Origin: Mycogone perniciosa
Lineage: Eukaryota > Ascomycota > Sordariomycetes > Hypocreales > Hypocreaceae
Length of the DNA: 64,000 nucleotides
Direction of reading: 5' to 3'
Assembly: GCA_025331125.1 (NCBI GenBank)
Contig: JAOALB010000009.1
Span: forward strand, 1-64,000
Shown: one piece after another, positions 23,722-35,243 of the stretch
Layout of the letters: each line of letters begins with the position of its first letter
Position numbering within the stretch: the first letter of the stretch is position 1
Notes under the pieces: model-generated
Seen by the model: the letters and a program-made list of their open reading frames with translations, nothing else
The model's database searches: none
What the model was told of the DNA's origin: nothing
Position numbers and translations under genes: made by a program

Positions 23722-26700
23722 ATGCTGAGACGCAGGTACAGGCTGTTCACGATCTGCGCCGTAGTCATTATCTTTATGCTCTACCGCGTTTCGCAGAACT
23801 CGTGGGACGATCCGTCGCATTACACTCCTAAATCGGTCACATCTCTCAACCACGATGGCAACAGTCGGACAGCCAATGGTCCACCACGAAAGGAGGAGCC
23901 TCCTCGGGTGCCTCCTGGGGAGAATCATAAAGAGTCCGAGCCCGAGCCCAAGCCTGAGCCCAAGCCCGATCGCATCGCCGGCCAAGAGAAGGCGAGCGAA
24001 GACGACCAAGCTGGCGTCAAGATTCCTACGTTGAAAGATCCTAATGGCAAGGATGAATCGAAGCCGCCCACCAAGACCGTCGCCGCCCCGAAGGATGTAA
24101 AGAATACACAGATTACTACGACCATGCCCACTACAGGGAACAAGGGGCCTACCAAAGACTACGAGTCAGGGAACGAACATCAAGATAAGGACAAGGACGA
24201 ATACGTGGAGATACACTGGAAACACCCGCCCAAGGGTAGTCCTAGCAAGCAGACAGCTACGGCCACTCAGATTCACTGGGCGCCGGTTCAAGAACATTTC
24301 CCTGTTCCCACCGAGTCTCTCATCACGCTCCCCACAGGCAAGCCTCAACAGATCCCGAAGATTCAACACGAGTTTGGCGTCGAGTCTCCGGAGGCCAAGA
24401 CCAAGCGCATCCAGAGGCAAGAGCGCGTCAAGAAGGAAATTGGGAGGGCATGGTCAGCTTACAGAAAGTTTGGCTGGATGCACGATGAGCTTTCTCCCGT
24501 CTCCAGCAAATATCGGGACCCATTTTGTGGTTGGGCCGCCACCTTGGTCGACTCGTTGGACACACTCTGGATTGCGGATTTGAAGGAAGAGTTTGACGAG
24601 GCCGCCAAAGCTGTCAAGGATATCGACTTCACATTCACCCCCCGCAGCAGCATCCCGGTTTTTGAGACTACCATCCGCTATCTGGGGGGCCTCCTTGGCG
24701 CTTTCGATGTCAGCGGTGGCCATGACGGAGGTTACACAATGCTTCTCACGAAGGCAGTCGAGCTTGCTGACATCCTGATGGGCATATTCGACACTCCGAA
24801 TAGGATGCCCATTCTGTACTACCAATGGAAGCCTGAGTATGCCTCTCAGCCCCATCGTGCGAGCGTTGTCGGCATCGCTGAGCTGGCCACTCTCTCCCTG
24901 GAGTTTACACGTCTGGCCCAAATCACCAATAAGAACAAGTACTATGATGCCGTAGCTCGCATTACCGACGCCTTGGTTCAGATGCAGAAGGACGGTACCG
25001 CTATTCCAGGGCTTTTCCCGGAGTCTCTGGATGCCTCAGGATGCAACCAAACTGCTACCTCACTTCGAGACTCAATCAGCAAAGAGGCACAGGAGCAACT
25101 AGACTTGAAGGAGCTTTCTGACGAGCCAAAAGGATATGTTGCCACTCGTAATCCCAAGAATGTCTTAGACAGCAGCAAGGAGGCGCGTCGACCTCAATCA
25201 GATTTCGCTATCCGTCGCCGGGATACAACACCATCGAAGGGTGAGGACACAGGAGGCGTTAACAACATACCAGGCCAGGGCACACCGAAACGTGGGCCCC
25301 CATTCGCGGCAGATGGAAGCACCTCTAATTGGGACTGCGTTCCTCAGGGGCTAGTAGCCAATGGGTTTGGATATCAGACTTTCCACATGGGAGGCACTCA
25401 AGATTCAGCATATGAATACTTCCCCAAGGTATGTTTTCAGAACTGATCAACCATAGCATTTGATATGCCATGTGCTAACATCACGAAGGAATATCTTCTA
25501 CTTGGCGGCCTAGAATCCAAGTACAAGAAGCTTCACGTAGACACCATTGAAGCTATGAATGAGTGGCTTTTGTACCGACCCATGACTAAAGGTGATTGGG
25601 ACATCCTATTTTCTGCCAAGGTCAGCACTCGTGGAGATCCTCGCAAGGATCTCGATGCTACATTTGAAGTCACTCACTTGACGTGCTTTATCGGTGGGAT
25701 GTACGGCTTGGGTGGCAAGATCTTCGGGAGGGAAAAAGACGTTGAGACTGCCAAGAAACTGACTGATGGCTGCGTATGGGCATATCAAGCAACTTCATCT
25801 GGCGTCATGCCCGAGGGTGCTGAAGTGCTCCCGTGTCCGACGCTGGAGAAGTGCGCGTTCAACGAAACTCTGTGGTGGGAGACGCTTGATCCTGCTAAAG
25901 AGTGGCGGGTGAAGGAGACCAAGGAGTGGGAAGAGACGAAGAGAAAACTAGAGAAAACCCAAGCAAAGGCCCAGCAGGTGGACGGTTCAAGAACCGCAGA
26001 AGCCAATGGGGACAGTGCTACACATGGGGCCGCCGAGACACTGAAGCAGACTGCCCGGGAATATTCTGGCAGTGAATCAGAGAAGGACTCGAGTTCGTCG
26101 CTTCTTGCCGCCAATGCAACGTCCGAGAGTTCCAAGTCGGTTCACAAACGGGCGGTCATTCCAGAAGGCCAGAAGAAGGACTCAGCATCTGAGGATGCAG
26201 ACAATGGTTCAGGACTTCCACAGTCACTCAAGGATAAAATAGGTTTGAAAAATGATGACCAGGGGTCGAAAAAAAATGGAGAACCCACAGATTCGAAGAA
26301 CTCCGAAGAGCCGAAAGAGATCAACAACGGAGACAAGGATGTTGAGGTAACAAAGGAATCCACAGACAAGAAAGAACCCAAAAGTGCCTCTGGAGGCTCG
26401 TCAAGTGATGCAAGCAGTCTTCGAGGACCCGACTCCTTGGACTCCGTACTGGAAGCCAACCGCCTCCCACTGGTCCAAGTCCCCTTGCCCCCAAAGCCCA
26501 TTTCTCATGAAGAGTTCGTGAAGTCTAAGATTGAGACATCCGGACTACCCCCTGGCTTTGTGGCTATCCCTTCCAAGCAATATATCCTTCGGTAAGTCGT
26601 CTTCTCACTCCATTAACATGATTATTGCTGACTGTTCCCTTCAGACCTGAAGCTATCGAGTCGGTGTGGTATATGTACCGTATCACCGGTGACCCAAGCT

Positions 26701-26945
26701 GGATGGAGAAAGGCTGGACCATGTTTGAAGCTACCATCCGAGCCACCCGGACCGAAATCGCCCACAGTGCTTTTGACGACGTCACCAAGAGCCAACCTGG
26801 ACACAAGGACGAGATGGAGAGCTTCTGGCTGGCGGAGACGCTCAAGTATTATTACTTGCTCTTCTCAGAGCCGAGTGTCATCAGTTTAGATGAGTGGGTG
26901 CTCAACACAGAGGCGCATCCACTCAGGCGGCCGGGATCACGATAA
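23722..26945 (+). CDS. Membrane-anchored class I alpha-1,2-mannosidase (GH47), Mnl2-like
   Basis: GH47 enzymes trim alpha-1,2-mannose from N-glycans in the ER/Golgi, some of them to mark proteins for ERAD. Three exons: 23722-25428, 25489-26591 and 26645-26945, giving 1036 residues. A type II anchor lies at about residues 8-23 ([15 protein letters not shown]), followed by a Pro/Lys/Glu-rich stalk to about 220. GH47 landmarks in order: [73 protein letters not shown] and, near the end, NTEAHPLRR with the calcium-binding Thr. A large hydrophilic insert (about 710-900, Lys/Glu/Ser-rich) interrupts the catalytic domain, with a smaller one at about 446-535. The size and inserts resemble the Mnl2-type ERAD mannosidases more than Mns1. 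An in-frame ATG at 23521 would add 67 residues; I prefer 23722 because it places the anchor at the N-terminus. Confidence 0.9.
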
Positions 26946-27824
26946 CCGTTTGGTTTGTAGACAGTGTTATGAGGTACGAGCGAGGTGTTGGATCAAGTGA
27001 GGTATGGCGAACATTGCATCTGGGACAAGTCGCAACGGCGTTCACGGCGCGGTCTTCATTCATAGGAGAGAGGGTCAAAAGTGTTATTCGTTGTGTATCC
27101 TAATACTACTAGCATCCATGCATCGACATTGGGCAAAAAGCGTTGTTCAAAATTACATGTAGTTTTTACAGTTCAACAAGCACACAAGAATTCGACTCAA
27201 CTACGATCAGAGTGAAATGAAAGCAAAGAGCAGAAGAAGGCAAGATAGTTCCCATAAATACATTTCCATTCCCTGAATACTCGTTGTCGTCGTTTGAGCA
27301 AGAGTTTCGGTTCCCGCCCGCCGCGCATTATAGTACATGATTTTCGTTTGTCGCAACACATGACTGATAAGAGTATATCCACAGTCTTTCTTCGTTGAAC
27401 CCAAGTAAAAAAAAGCATATCCTTCCCAACATCCGTTTGCCGTTGTCTATAGGTTTCACTCCAGGCATCGCAGCACCATTTCTCGTTTCTTCGTCGAGAC
27501 GTGGGCATCCATCCTCCGTGTGGCGGTGATCTGGCGAGAAGATGGAGTTCGTCTCTTGCTGGCGTTGCCTCGGCCTCTTGTTTGAGTGTGTATGTTTTTT
27601 TCCGTATGTGTGTAAGTGAAAAAAAAATGCATTAAAAAGCTTCTTTGCTGCGAGAACGCCATAGTAACTCCGATGCTGATGCGTGTTGATCCTCTTTAAA
27701 TCAAAACCGCCCGATTCATGCCCTTGTCGCCTGTCACATATACACATAGCCACTCGTCTCTAATATCATGACAACCCCACGACAGTAGTAGCCGTTTATA
27801 ATTTTTGTGTTTTTTTTGAATGTC
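26946..27824. other. Intergenic between convergent GH47 and Fig1 genes
   Basis: 879 bp shared by two 3' ends. It contains A/T homopolymer runs (near 27407, 27618, 27810) that fit 3' untranslated DNA. The short reading frames here show no motifs. Confidence 0.6.
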
Positions 27825-28879
27825 TCACACCATCTGGCTCAAGACACGTATGCTCAATATCATGACGAGCAGACCAATGGTTACGATGATGAGTAGCGTG
27901 AAGGAGAACCAGCCCAAGACCATGGCGCTGGTTCCAACACCACTCTTGACGACACCATTGGCAAAGTCTTGCGCTATTACAGATGCTGCGACAGACGCGG
28001 TGTGTTGCCAGAGGACCGAGACAAGGACGAATATGGAGGCGATGAAGATGATGGCGAGGGCGACTTGCGAGACGGGACGAGAGGGGAAGGGCTTGACTTC
28101 GCGGTCAGATCCTTCGGAGTCTTCCTCCTCGTGCCAACCGGGGAAGGTAGCTAAGAGCAGCAGGCAGATGAAGGCAAAGATAATGGCGATAATGCTAGAC
28201 AAAGGCCAGTCAGTCATGGACTCAACGTGTTCATGGGGTTTCCAAGGAATTAATTATCACTCACATTAAGTAAGGGAACACAACCATGTCTTTGAACTGC
28301 GCCGCCAACCAGATGAGATTGAGGGGATCTTGGTCAACAGATACCTCTTTGGCCAGGGCTGTGGCGTTGTTACTGCACAGCCATGAACCACCATCAGGGT
28401 TGATGCAAATGCCAAAGTAGCCGACACGGGCTTGGAGTGAAGCGGAGCCTGCAATGTTCTGAAGGGCCGTATGAAGATTGTAGTCGACTTGCGCCGTGTC
28501 AGGCACAGCCTCGTATTTTTCATAATAGAGCGAGATAAGAAAAATGCCGGGTATCAGAGGTGATGATGATGAGCAGCCAGCAAGCAGGAGTGCTAGAGAG
28601 CGGAAGGATTAGCAAAGAGAATGTTCACGGAGAAGCCAATGGCATTGTTAGCACCTACATAATAAGATAATAGCGATGGCGATCAGAATCATCAACACAT
28701 GATGATAGCCGAGGAATGGCACGAACCCTGGAGGGCGAGACATGTTAGCGATGCCGCATTCCAAGCCAAGCCAAACGACCAGACTTGGGACCTTTAAGGG
28801 GCTACTCACGATACCATCCGACTTGAAGCTTGCGTCCTTGCCGGCGTGAGCTCGAGCTGCTGCTGGTGCCGCTGGCCAT
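27825..28879 (-). CDS. FIG1: Fig1-family calcium uptake / mating membrane protein
   Basis: Fig1 belongs to the low-affinity calcium uptake system that acts in mating, hyphal growth and development. Four exons on the minus strand: 28879-28810, 28727-28659, 28592-28265 and 28194-27825, giving 278 residues. Start MASGTSSSSSSRR. A first membrane span (about residues 27-52) leads to an extracellular loop with the family motif GYFGICINPDGGSWLC (from residue 104), matching the Gly-hydrophobic-hydrophobic-Gly-X-Cys...Cys signature. Three more spans follow (YLIIIAIIFAFICLLLLATF, ALAIIFIASIFVLVSVLW, WFSFTLLIIVTIGLLVMIL). Four spans and one Cys loop are the Fig1 layout. The last intron removes a stop that would end the protein at LM. 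Confidence 0.9.
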
Positions 28880-30701
28880 TGTCGCTGCGGTGATGAGGGT
28901 TGTCCCTCGATGGGATCACGAATAATGTCGAGCTCCCGTCCTCGGTGTCAGGAGGCGACACTCGGGATTCCAAGAGAGTTGAAAGCGCACGCTGGTATGT
29001 TGCACAATGCGTTGGCTTCCTCGCACAAAGCCCCTATATCCCCCAATCAAATTGTTCGCTACTCTCAATGGTCTGTGGGTGGCCTTGCGACAAACTTGAT
29101 CGTCGTCGATGAATTGGTCCTGTCTCGTCTCGTCGTCGGCGGGAATCGAGTAATGCAGACTGGAATGATTAACCGTTCGGCAGCCTGCTTTGTGAGTGCT
29201 ATGCGCCTCGAACGGGACTCTGGAACGGCACGGTGAGGAACGAAGCGAGCCCTGAACCTGGAATGTTGAAGAGTGAGAATAGAATGTCTTGCTTGCTGCG
29301 TGATCAGTCTGTCAAAGAACCCTCGTGCAGGATGAAACTTAGCCCAAGGAAGGGAAGGGAAGAGATCAATGCCTCGAGAGACGGCAAGAGTCTCCTGTCT
29401 AACTGACTGGCTTCTTTTTTTGCGATGGCTGGGGAGAGAACTTAGTTTGAGATCACCAACCACACGAATTTCACACAACTGATTCGTAGGAGAAAGATGA
29501 GTTGGCAGTGGTGCAATGTGGTTGGCCCAGCCACGCCCTTTCTTATTGACTTTGGCTGCTTTGGTTGACGGGGAGACGGGTGACGTTGGCAAAAGTGGGG
29601 CCGCGCGGGGCGGAAGCAAAGCTGATGCGCTGGAAGCTTTAAGCTTTGGGGTCTTATTCACTGTACTCCACTAATGTACAGCCACTGAAAAGTCATCTCC
29701 GGGCGGGTCTACGGGTTCCTTGCAGGGGTGGAGAGGGCTAAACTTGGCTGAACCTTTAGGGGGTCGTCGTCACTTGGTTATCTCACCTATTCTTGGAAAG
29801 GCGAACAAGTCAACACGTTGATGATTTGATCGCCTCTAGTCATGTTTTCCGTTCTCTGCGTGATATATTACAGAGAATCCTTGTTCTGCACGCAGGAGTT
29901 TTACAGATACTCGTAGATAGATATCGTTTCTCTTCCCTTCTCTCATAACGGCTTTAACCGACATAAAAGTACTCTGTACGAAGTAGGATCCCTCGGAAAT
30001 GGGAAACTCGTATCTGGGTGGGTTGCCATGACGATTGTTTGCTACCCAGCCCAAGTCAAGTTGGCCGCACAAGCTAGCGCTATACTCGGACATACGAGTA
30101 CATACAGAGATCGTGTCAAACATTAATTGGTACTCCGTACGGAGTACGGAGTAGTTCTCCCTGGATTATTAGATGCAGGAGTACCCCGTAGTGCAGAGCA
30201 TCTGGCTGCACATCTTATGTACTCGGATAACAGCAAGGAGGCGCAGCTTTTGCTGACCGCCTGTCAGCTCTCTCACAAAGGTGTGTTCCAATGTTCAATC
30301 ATTCTACGGAGTACTCCGTAGAGTACTCCATACTCCCCATACTCCGTACTAATAATCAATTCCCTTCTCGTTGTACGGAGTAGTTGACCTGCATTATTCC
30401 ATAACCGGCCTTTGACTTACATACAGCGTACGCAAGCAAGCAAGCAAGTAATCTTCTCAAACGAGCTCCGTCGCATTGCTGCTTCTCTCACTCAAGTAAG
30501 TCATCTCGGCGGCATGCTGCTGCATCCTCCAGGAGTGTGCATTCGCACTTGTACTTGGTATGCAGGATCCAAATTGGTGGTGCTCCGTGCATGCTGTAGG
30601 CCGCTGTTCTAGATGCGTACGAGTAGGCAATAGTACGAAGTACGGAGTACGGAGTACTACTCGTACTGCCTTCAACCGACTGGGTAAAAAGACCCTCTCC
30701 A
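28880..30701. other. 1.8-kb intergenic region rich in TACGGAGTA palindromes
   Basis: This interval lies between the Fig1 start and the 3' end of the small HTH gene. Its right half holds a dense group of the motif: the 16-bp palindrome at 30131-30146 with another half-site after it, the converse palindrome at 30305-30320, a copy at 30374-30382, and overlapping copies at 30641-30658. A (GCAA)n stretch lies near 30430-30446. A 198-codon minus-strand frame (29065-29661) has no recognisable features and lies in the probable Fig1 promoter, so it is not called. Confidence 0.7.
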
Positions 30702-31103
30702 TCACGTACTCGTACTTTCGGCTTGCACAGAGGAGCCATTCGGTGGTGGTGGTAATACAGCTTGTCCGTCCAAAATATTGGTGCGGTTCTTCCACCATGT
30801 CCCTATTGTACGGGCCGGAATCTTGAAAAGATCTGAGGCTTCCTGGTAGCTAGGTTCACGAAAGTGAGACCCCGGCTCACGAGTGACACCCTCTCTCACC
30901 TTAGCGTTAGGTCGTGGGTCGTAAATCCGGTGGTAATAAAGGAACATAAGCACATCAATCTTTTTCCGCCGTGAATATGAACGTTCGACGCGGTGAACGC
31001 GCTTCGGTGGTTGGTATTTGCGAGATGGAGCGTCCAAATGCTCGGGGCCTTGGTCACCGGCCGTAACAGCTATAGTATTGGGGTCTGGAGGTGGTACAGA
31101 CAT
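30702..31103 (-). CDS. Small basic protein with a helix-turn-helix-like C-terminal segment
   Basis: Single exon of 133 residues from the ATG at 31103; the frame continues upstream, so a 5' exon is possible. I do not recognise an orthologue of known function. The N-terminus is Pro/Asp-rich. A basic stretch, KRVHRVERSYSRRKKIDV (about 34-51), is followed by LMFLYYHRIYDPRP. Then SYQEASDLFKIPARTIGTWW (about 85-104) has the spacing and residues of an HTH helix pair as found in Psq/pogo-type transposase DNA-binding domains. It could be a domesticated fragment of a transposase or a small regulator. There is no catalytic domain. The gene is divergent from the RINT1/Tip20 gene (245 bp between start codons). 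Confidence 0.6.
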   Translation of the reverse strand: MSVPPPDPNTIAVTAGDQGPEHLDAPSRKYQPPKRVHRVERSYSRRKKIDVLMFLYYHRIYDPRPNAKVREGVTREPGSHFREPSYQEASDLFKIPARTIGTWWKNRTNILDGQAVLPPPPNGSSVQAESTST

Positions 31104-31348
31104 TGTGGGGGCTTGCGTTTGGAAGGTCGTGATGGCTTCAAAAATGCGTTGCAAGGTTCCAATGTCTGGCACCTATTGCGGGGACTTTCGACCATTCTCG
31201 AGGCTTGGGGGGGATATGCATCTAAGACAAGGTGGGCTGATCCTCGATAGATGAATATCAACCGCATTTCCCCACGTCATCAATTCCGTGAAACTGCAAC
31301 GTCAATACTAGCTTCCATTGAAAGCATAACCAACCAGTCCATGTAAAA

Positions 31349-33859
31349 ATGACAACGCTCGCAAGCGCCACAAATGGGAGTTCTCTGGACGCCCGAGTTG
31401 AAGACTATCTCGAAGACAAGCTTCAATCGACTGCAGACCTCGAGACTCTCGACGTGCTCCTTGCCAATGTCGAGACCCAGCGCAGCCAACTACAATCACA
31501 GCTCGACAATGCTGTCAAAGAACTGGAAGAGGCGCGCCGCACCGCCGACGATCGCCAGGCCTCTTTGCAGGCTCGTATAGCAGACTTCAAGCAGCTCCAA
31601 AATAGCATCGACGAGCGAGTCAAGATTGCAGCCGCCTCTGATGCGCCGAGCGAAGCGATAGCACGATTACAGGAGCCGATGAAGCAGCTTCAAAACGTCG
31701 AGCTGGCACAGAAATACCTTATCCTTGTACAAGATGTGGAGAGGCTACGAGCAGAAGCGCGGTCGCATCTTCCAGACAGTCCCAAGGCAGCACTGGAACC
31801 ATACGCGCAGTTGAGAGAGCTGCTGATCAAGTTGAGGAGCTTGCCGGGCAACGAAGCGCTCCATCTGGTAGATCATGTCGAAAAAGTGACGGACCGACTA
31901 TGGGACGAAATGAAGCAGACCATGTCTTCGGAGTTGGAAGCCGTCTTGAACAAGAGGAATTGGCCAAAAGTCGACCCCCAGTCTGAAATGGACAAGGAAT
32001 GGATCGCGTGCATTGAGAAGTTGATCGACCTGCAAATGCCCGAAATTGTGCACAGTACAAGCGTCGTGGCTCTTTTGCCGTTCGAAGTCATAGCTAGGAT
32101 GTTTATCGCCGAATTCCGCTTCCACTTTCTCAGTGATAAACCAACCAGCAGCGCGCAGTCAGTTGGAACGCACTGCTTCCCCTGGTTTCTGGCGACAATA
32201 GAAAAGTGGGAGGATTTCTTCCGCGATAACCTGGGTCACCTGCTGGCATCCAAGTTTCATGACACACCTGTGGCTACCAAGATGATATATGTCGACCCAG
32301 CATGTGCCTTGATTACTGCGGTGCTCCCCGTTGTCAGAGAGAAGATCAATGCTGTGGTGCTAGAAACGGGCCAGAGTCCCGCCTTTTTGAGCGGATTCAT
32401 ATCCCAGCTGATGACATTGGATGATAACATCCGAACGAGGTTCAATTATGACGGTGGTGATCCCGATAATGGCTGGGCAGGCCTTGCTGCGGATGTCTTG
32501 GATGACTGTTTCGACGTTTGGTTCAAAGCAGAAAGGAGTTTTGCCCTTGAGCGATTTGAAACCATCATAGAGTCACAAGACGGACGCAAAATAGACTACG
32601 ATTACTCGGTCTCGGGCAAGATGAAACCTACATATGCTGCTGTGCAGATTACCGACCTTCTGCGGGTGATGACAACCAAATACGAGCGCCTGCGCAAAGT
32701 CAAGCAAAAGCTTCAGTTCCTTACTGATGTTCAGTTGGATATCCTTGACGGATACCATGATCGATTGAGAGGATCTCTAGAGGCATACCAAGCCATTACT
32801 TCTACGATTGGGAGGACTCTTCATGGTGTCACCAAGGAACAGTCGGCTGCCCTGGAAGGAACCGGTGCTTTAGAAGCGCTATGCAAAGTGATTGGTAGTT
32901 CTGATCACATTGCTAGCACTTTGACAGAATGGGGTGATGAAGAGGTAAGGCCTTCGAGACCTTCACGGGTGGAGATTCTGACAGTGGGAATAGTTCTTTG
33001 TGGTGTTGTGGGACCAACTCCACAAACGGGATTCAAGGCAAAAACACAGAGGGCCCCCAGCTTCGAACTTATCCAGCGACAGCGACGACATTAAGGGGCG
33101 TACGTCGGCTGCAGTGGAGAAAGGGGATGAGAACGGCGCTATCTTCGACGAGACTGTCACAGCGTATACAAACCGCCGCAAGGCTGCAGAGCAGCTCCTC
33201 GTCGGTGCTTTGGCGGATTCTCATTCAAAGGCGTTCCGTGCTTATATGCAAAACGTCCAATGGGCGACTATCGGCGAAGCGGCTATTCTAGGTAAGGGTT
33301 TCATCCAAGAACATCTCTTCTTCAAAGTGGATGATTCCGCTAACTGGACCAAGACGACCCCTCTTCTCTCTCCATCACACCAGAGCTTGATGAGCCGTTG
33401 AGCGTTCTCAAGAGAAACCTAGAATTCTTAGCCAAGGCCCTATCTACTGCCTCTCTCCGTCGCGTCTGGCGCGATGCGCTAGACAAACTCCAGGACCTCT
33501 TGTGGAGCGGCGTTCTCATGCGGCAATCGTTCACCACTCTTGGCGCAGCGCAATTCGCTCACGACTGTTCGTCCATTTTCTCTCTCGTAGAGCGTTACAT
33601 ACCTGGCGGCTCGGCAGCCCTAGAATCGCTGCGTGAGGGCTTGGGTCTACTGAACTTGCCGGCAACGGCGGAGGGAGATGCTGGAGGCGGCAGCAACAAC
33701 AGCGCCATAACACTCAAACAAGCTAGTGACCGGGCCTTTACAGATAACGACGAGGCGCGGAGAGTTCTTGAAGACTTGGGGCTTGTCGCCCTAACGCCTC
33801 TGAACGCGAGGCAGATTCTCCAGAAACGGGTGGAAAATAATGAGAATATTGGATGGTGA
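31349..33859 (+). CDS. RINT-1/Tip20 family vesicle-tethering protein
   Basis: This protein belongs to the Dsl1/NRZ tethering complex, which captures Golgi-derived COPI vesicles at the ER. Three exons: 31349-32944, 32994-33291 and 33384-33859, giving 789 residues. Start MTTLASATNGSS. A coiled-coil lies at about residues 20-110 (DVLLANVETQRSQLQSQLDN). The RINT1_TIP20 domain spans about 250-780, with FPWFLATIEKWEDFF, FDVWFKAERSFALERF and YAAVQITDLLRVMTTKYERL. Splicing restores EEFFVVLWDQLHKRDS at the first junction and AAILELDEPLSVLKRNLEFL at the second. Without splicing, frames stop soon after each donor. Usual RINT1 proteins are 700-800 residues, so this one looks complete. It is closer to the RINT-1 type than to the very diverged yeast Tip20. 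Confidence 0.92.
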
Positions 33860-34172
33860 GATGATAGACGGTGGGGTTTTTGCATAAAATTGAAAGACTT
33901 GACCGACTAAGAGTCACAAACAACAGCTAGATCTAAAAGGCGGCTAAATCTATGGCACGTTGAGTGCCCATCTCTCATGTTTTCTCATTGACCAAGCCAT
34001 CACAGCAGTGATATCTAGCTAATATTCAGGGTCTCACATCTGTCTATAGCAAGCCGTATTTCTTTCAAGTCTTGTATATGTCCATCGTGTTAAACAACAG
34101 TGTGCCAAATTCTCATCACACCAATAACGCCAAATTGCACTTTTTTTTGTTTTTTTGTTTTGTTTGGGGGCT
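33860..34172. other. Short gap between convergent genes
   Basis: 313 bp between two stop codons. It contains a T-rich run (about 34141-34165) just before the carrier stop on the plus-strand view, that is, downstream of the carrier on its own strand. No gene is visible. Confidence 0.6.
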
Positions 34173-35243
34173 TTAGTTGATAGCCCTCATGGTCATCTCC
34201 ACGACCGCAAACGTACCAGCGCTAACTGGCATTGCTCTTGCAAGAGTAGGCGCAATACCCTTCCAGAATCCCCTCAAGCCATCAGCGCGCCACGTCGCTG
34301 CGAAGCAAGCCCTCATGCTTGGATACTTCTGCTGCGCTCCAAAGCCATCGGTCTGCATCTTGCTCTTGACCACGTCGAAGGGGTAGCTGGCCAGCCAGAG
34401 AGCCTCGCCTGCAAGGCCTCCGTAGAGGGCGATCTTGTAACTGGGGATCTCCTTGCGGTCGATTCCGTTGCGGGCGGCATCTGCGTTCATGAGGTACTCG
34501 AATGTGGTGAACCAAGCACCATAGGCGAATGCCTCACGCCAGACAGTTACAGCTTCGCCGCGGTAAAGGCCTCGGAGGGCGCCGTCGTGGGCACTGATTT
34601 TACGGATACAGTCCAGGGGGCCGTTGTATAGACGGGCATCTCCGTGCGGTTGGCTCTGGAGACGGATACGGATGTGTTCGATGGGGCCGGAGAGGGGGGC
34701 GTTGGCAACACCGGCGAAGGCGCCGGCTGCGAAGTATTGGGCGTAAGTGAGACCTGTGTTGGCATTCCGTTTCTCCAACCAGCGGCGGGCAGCGTGGAAG
34801 GCGCCGAACTGGACAGAGACACAGGCTCCGATGCCGATCAAGGGCGTCAATGTGCCTTTGTAAAAGGCGAGGGCGCCTTCATTCTTGTAGATGGAGGCGG
34901 CGGCTTCAAGCGCGCCCGAGTACTGGGTAGATGTCTGAAGACGGACTTTGACAATGTCAAAGGGCTGACCTAAGAGGACGTCAGTTCTGGATGGTTCACA
35001 TGTGAGTTTTGATTCCTTGTCATAAATCAAGGCTGCCATGCTGTCCTCGGCTCATCGCTCCCAGGCCGTCCATACACGACGTTACATAACATGTCCGTGT
35101 CCAAGGCTAGACTGGAATAGAACAAGAACACACATACCAATCAAGACCTGTGCGATTCCGCCAACCGCTCCAGAGAACAGATCCTTGGCTGTCTGCAAAG
35201 CGCCACCCTGAGGCTGCTCGAGCTCTTCTGCCTGTGAGGCCAT
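34173..35243 (-). CDS. Mitochondrial carrier family protein, Ymc1-type
   Basis: SLC25-type carrier of the inner mitochondrial membrane. Two exons: 35243-35138 and 34969-34173, with a 168-bp intron, giving 300 residues, the normal size. Start MASQAEELEQPQGG. Three repeats each carry the carrier signature: QPFDIVKVRLQ, then the altered GPIEHIRIRLQ, then YPFDVVKSKMQ. The opening DLFSGAVGGIAQVLIGQPF and the segment FYKGTLTPLIGIGACVSVQF are typical of the Ymc1/Ymc2 and carnitine/ornithine branch. Ymc1 in yeast has been linked to glycine/glutamate transport; the substrate here cannot be fixed from sequence alone. In repeat 2 the usual Pro and Asp are shifted to Pro-Ile-Glu, which is common in this branch. 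Confidence 0.9.

Noticed and set aside
29065..29661. 198-codon minus-strand frame upstream of Fig1
   Set aside because: Composition rich in Arg, Ser and Pro with no motif; falls in the probable promoter of Fig1 and does not extend to a credible gene.
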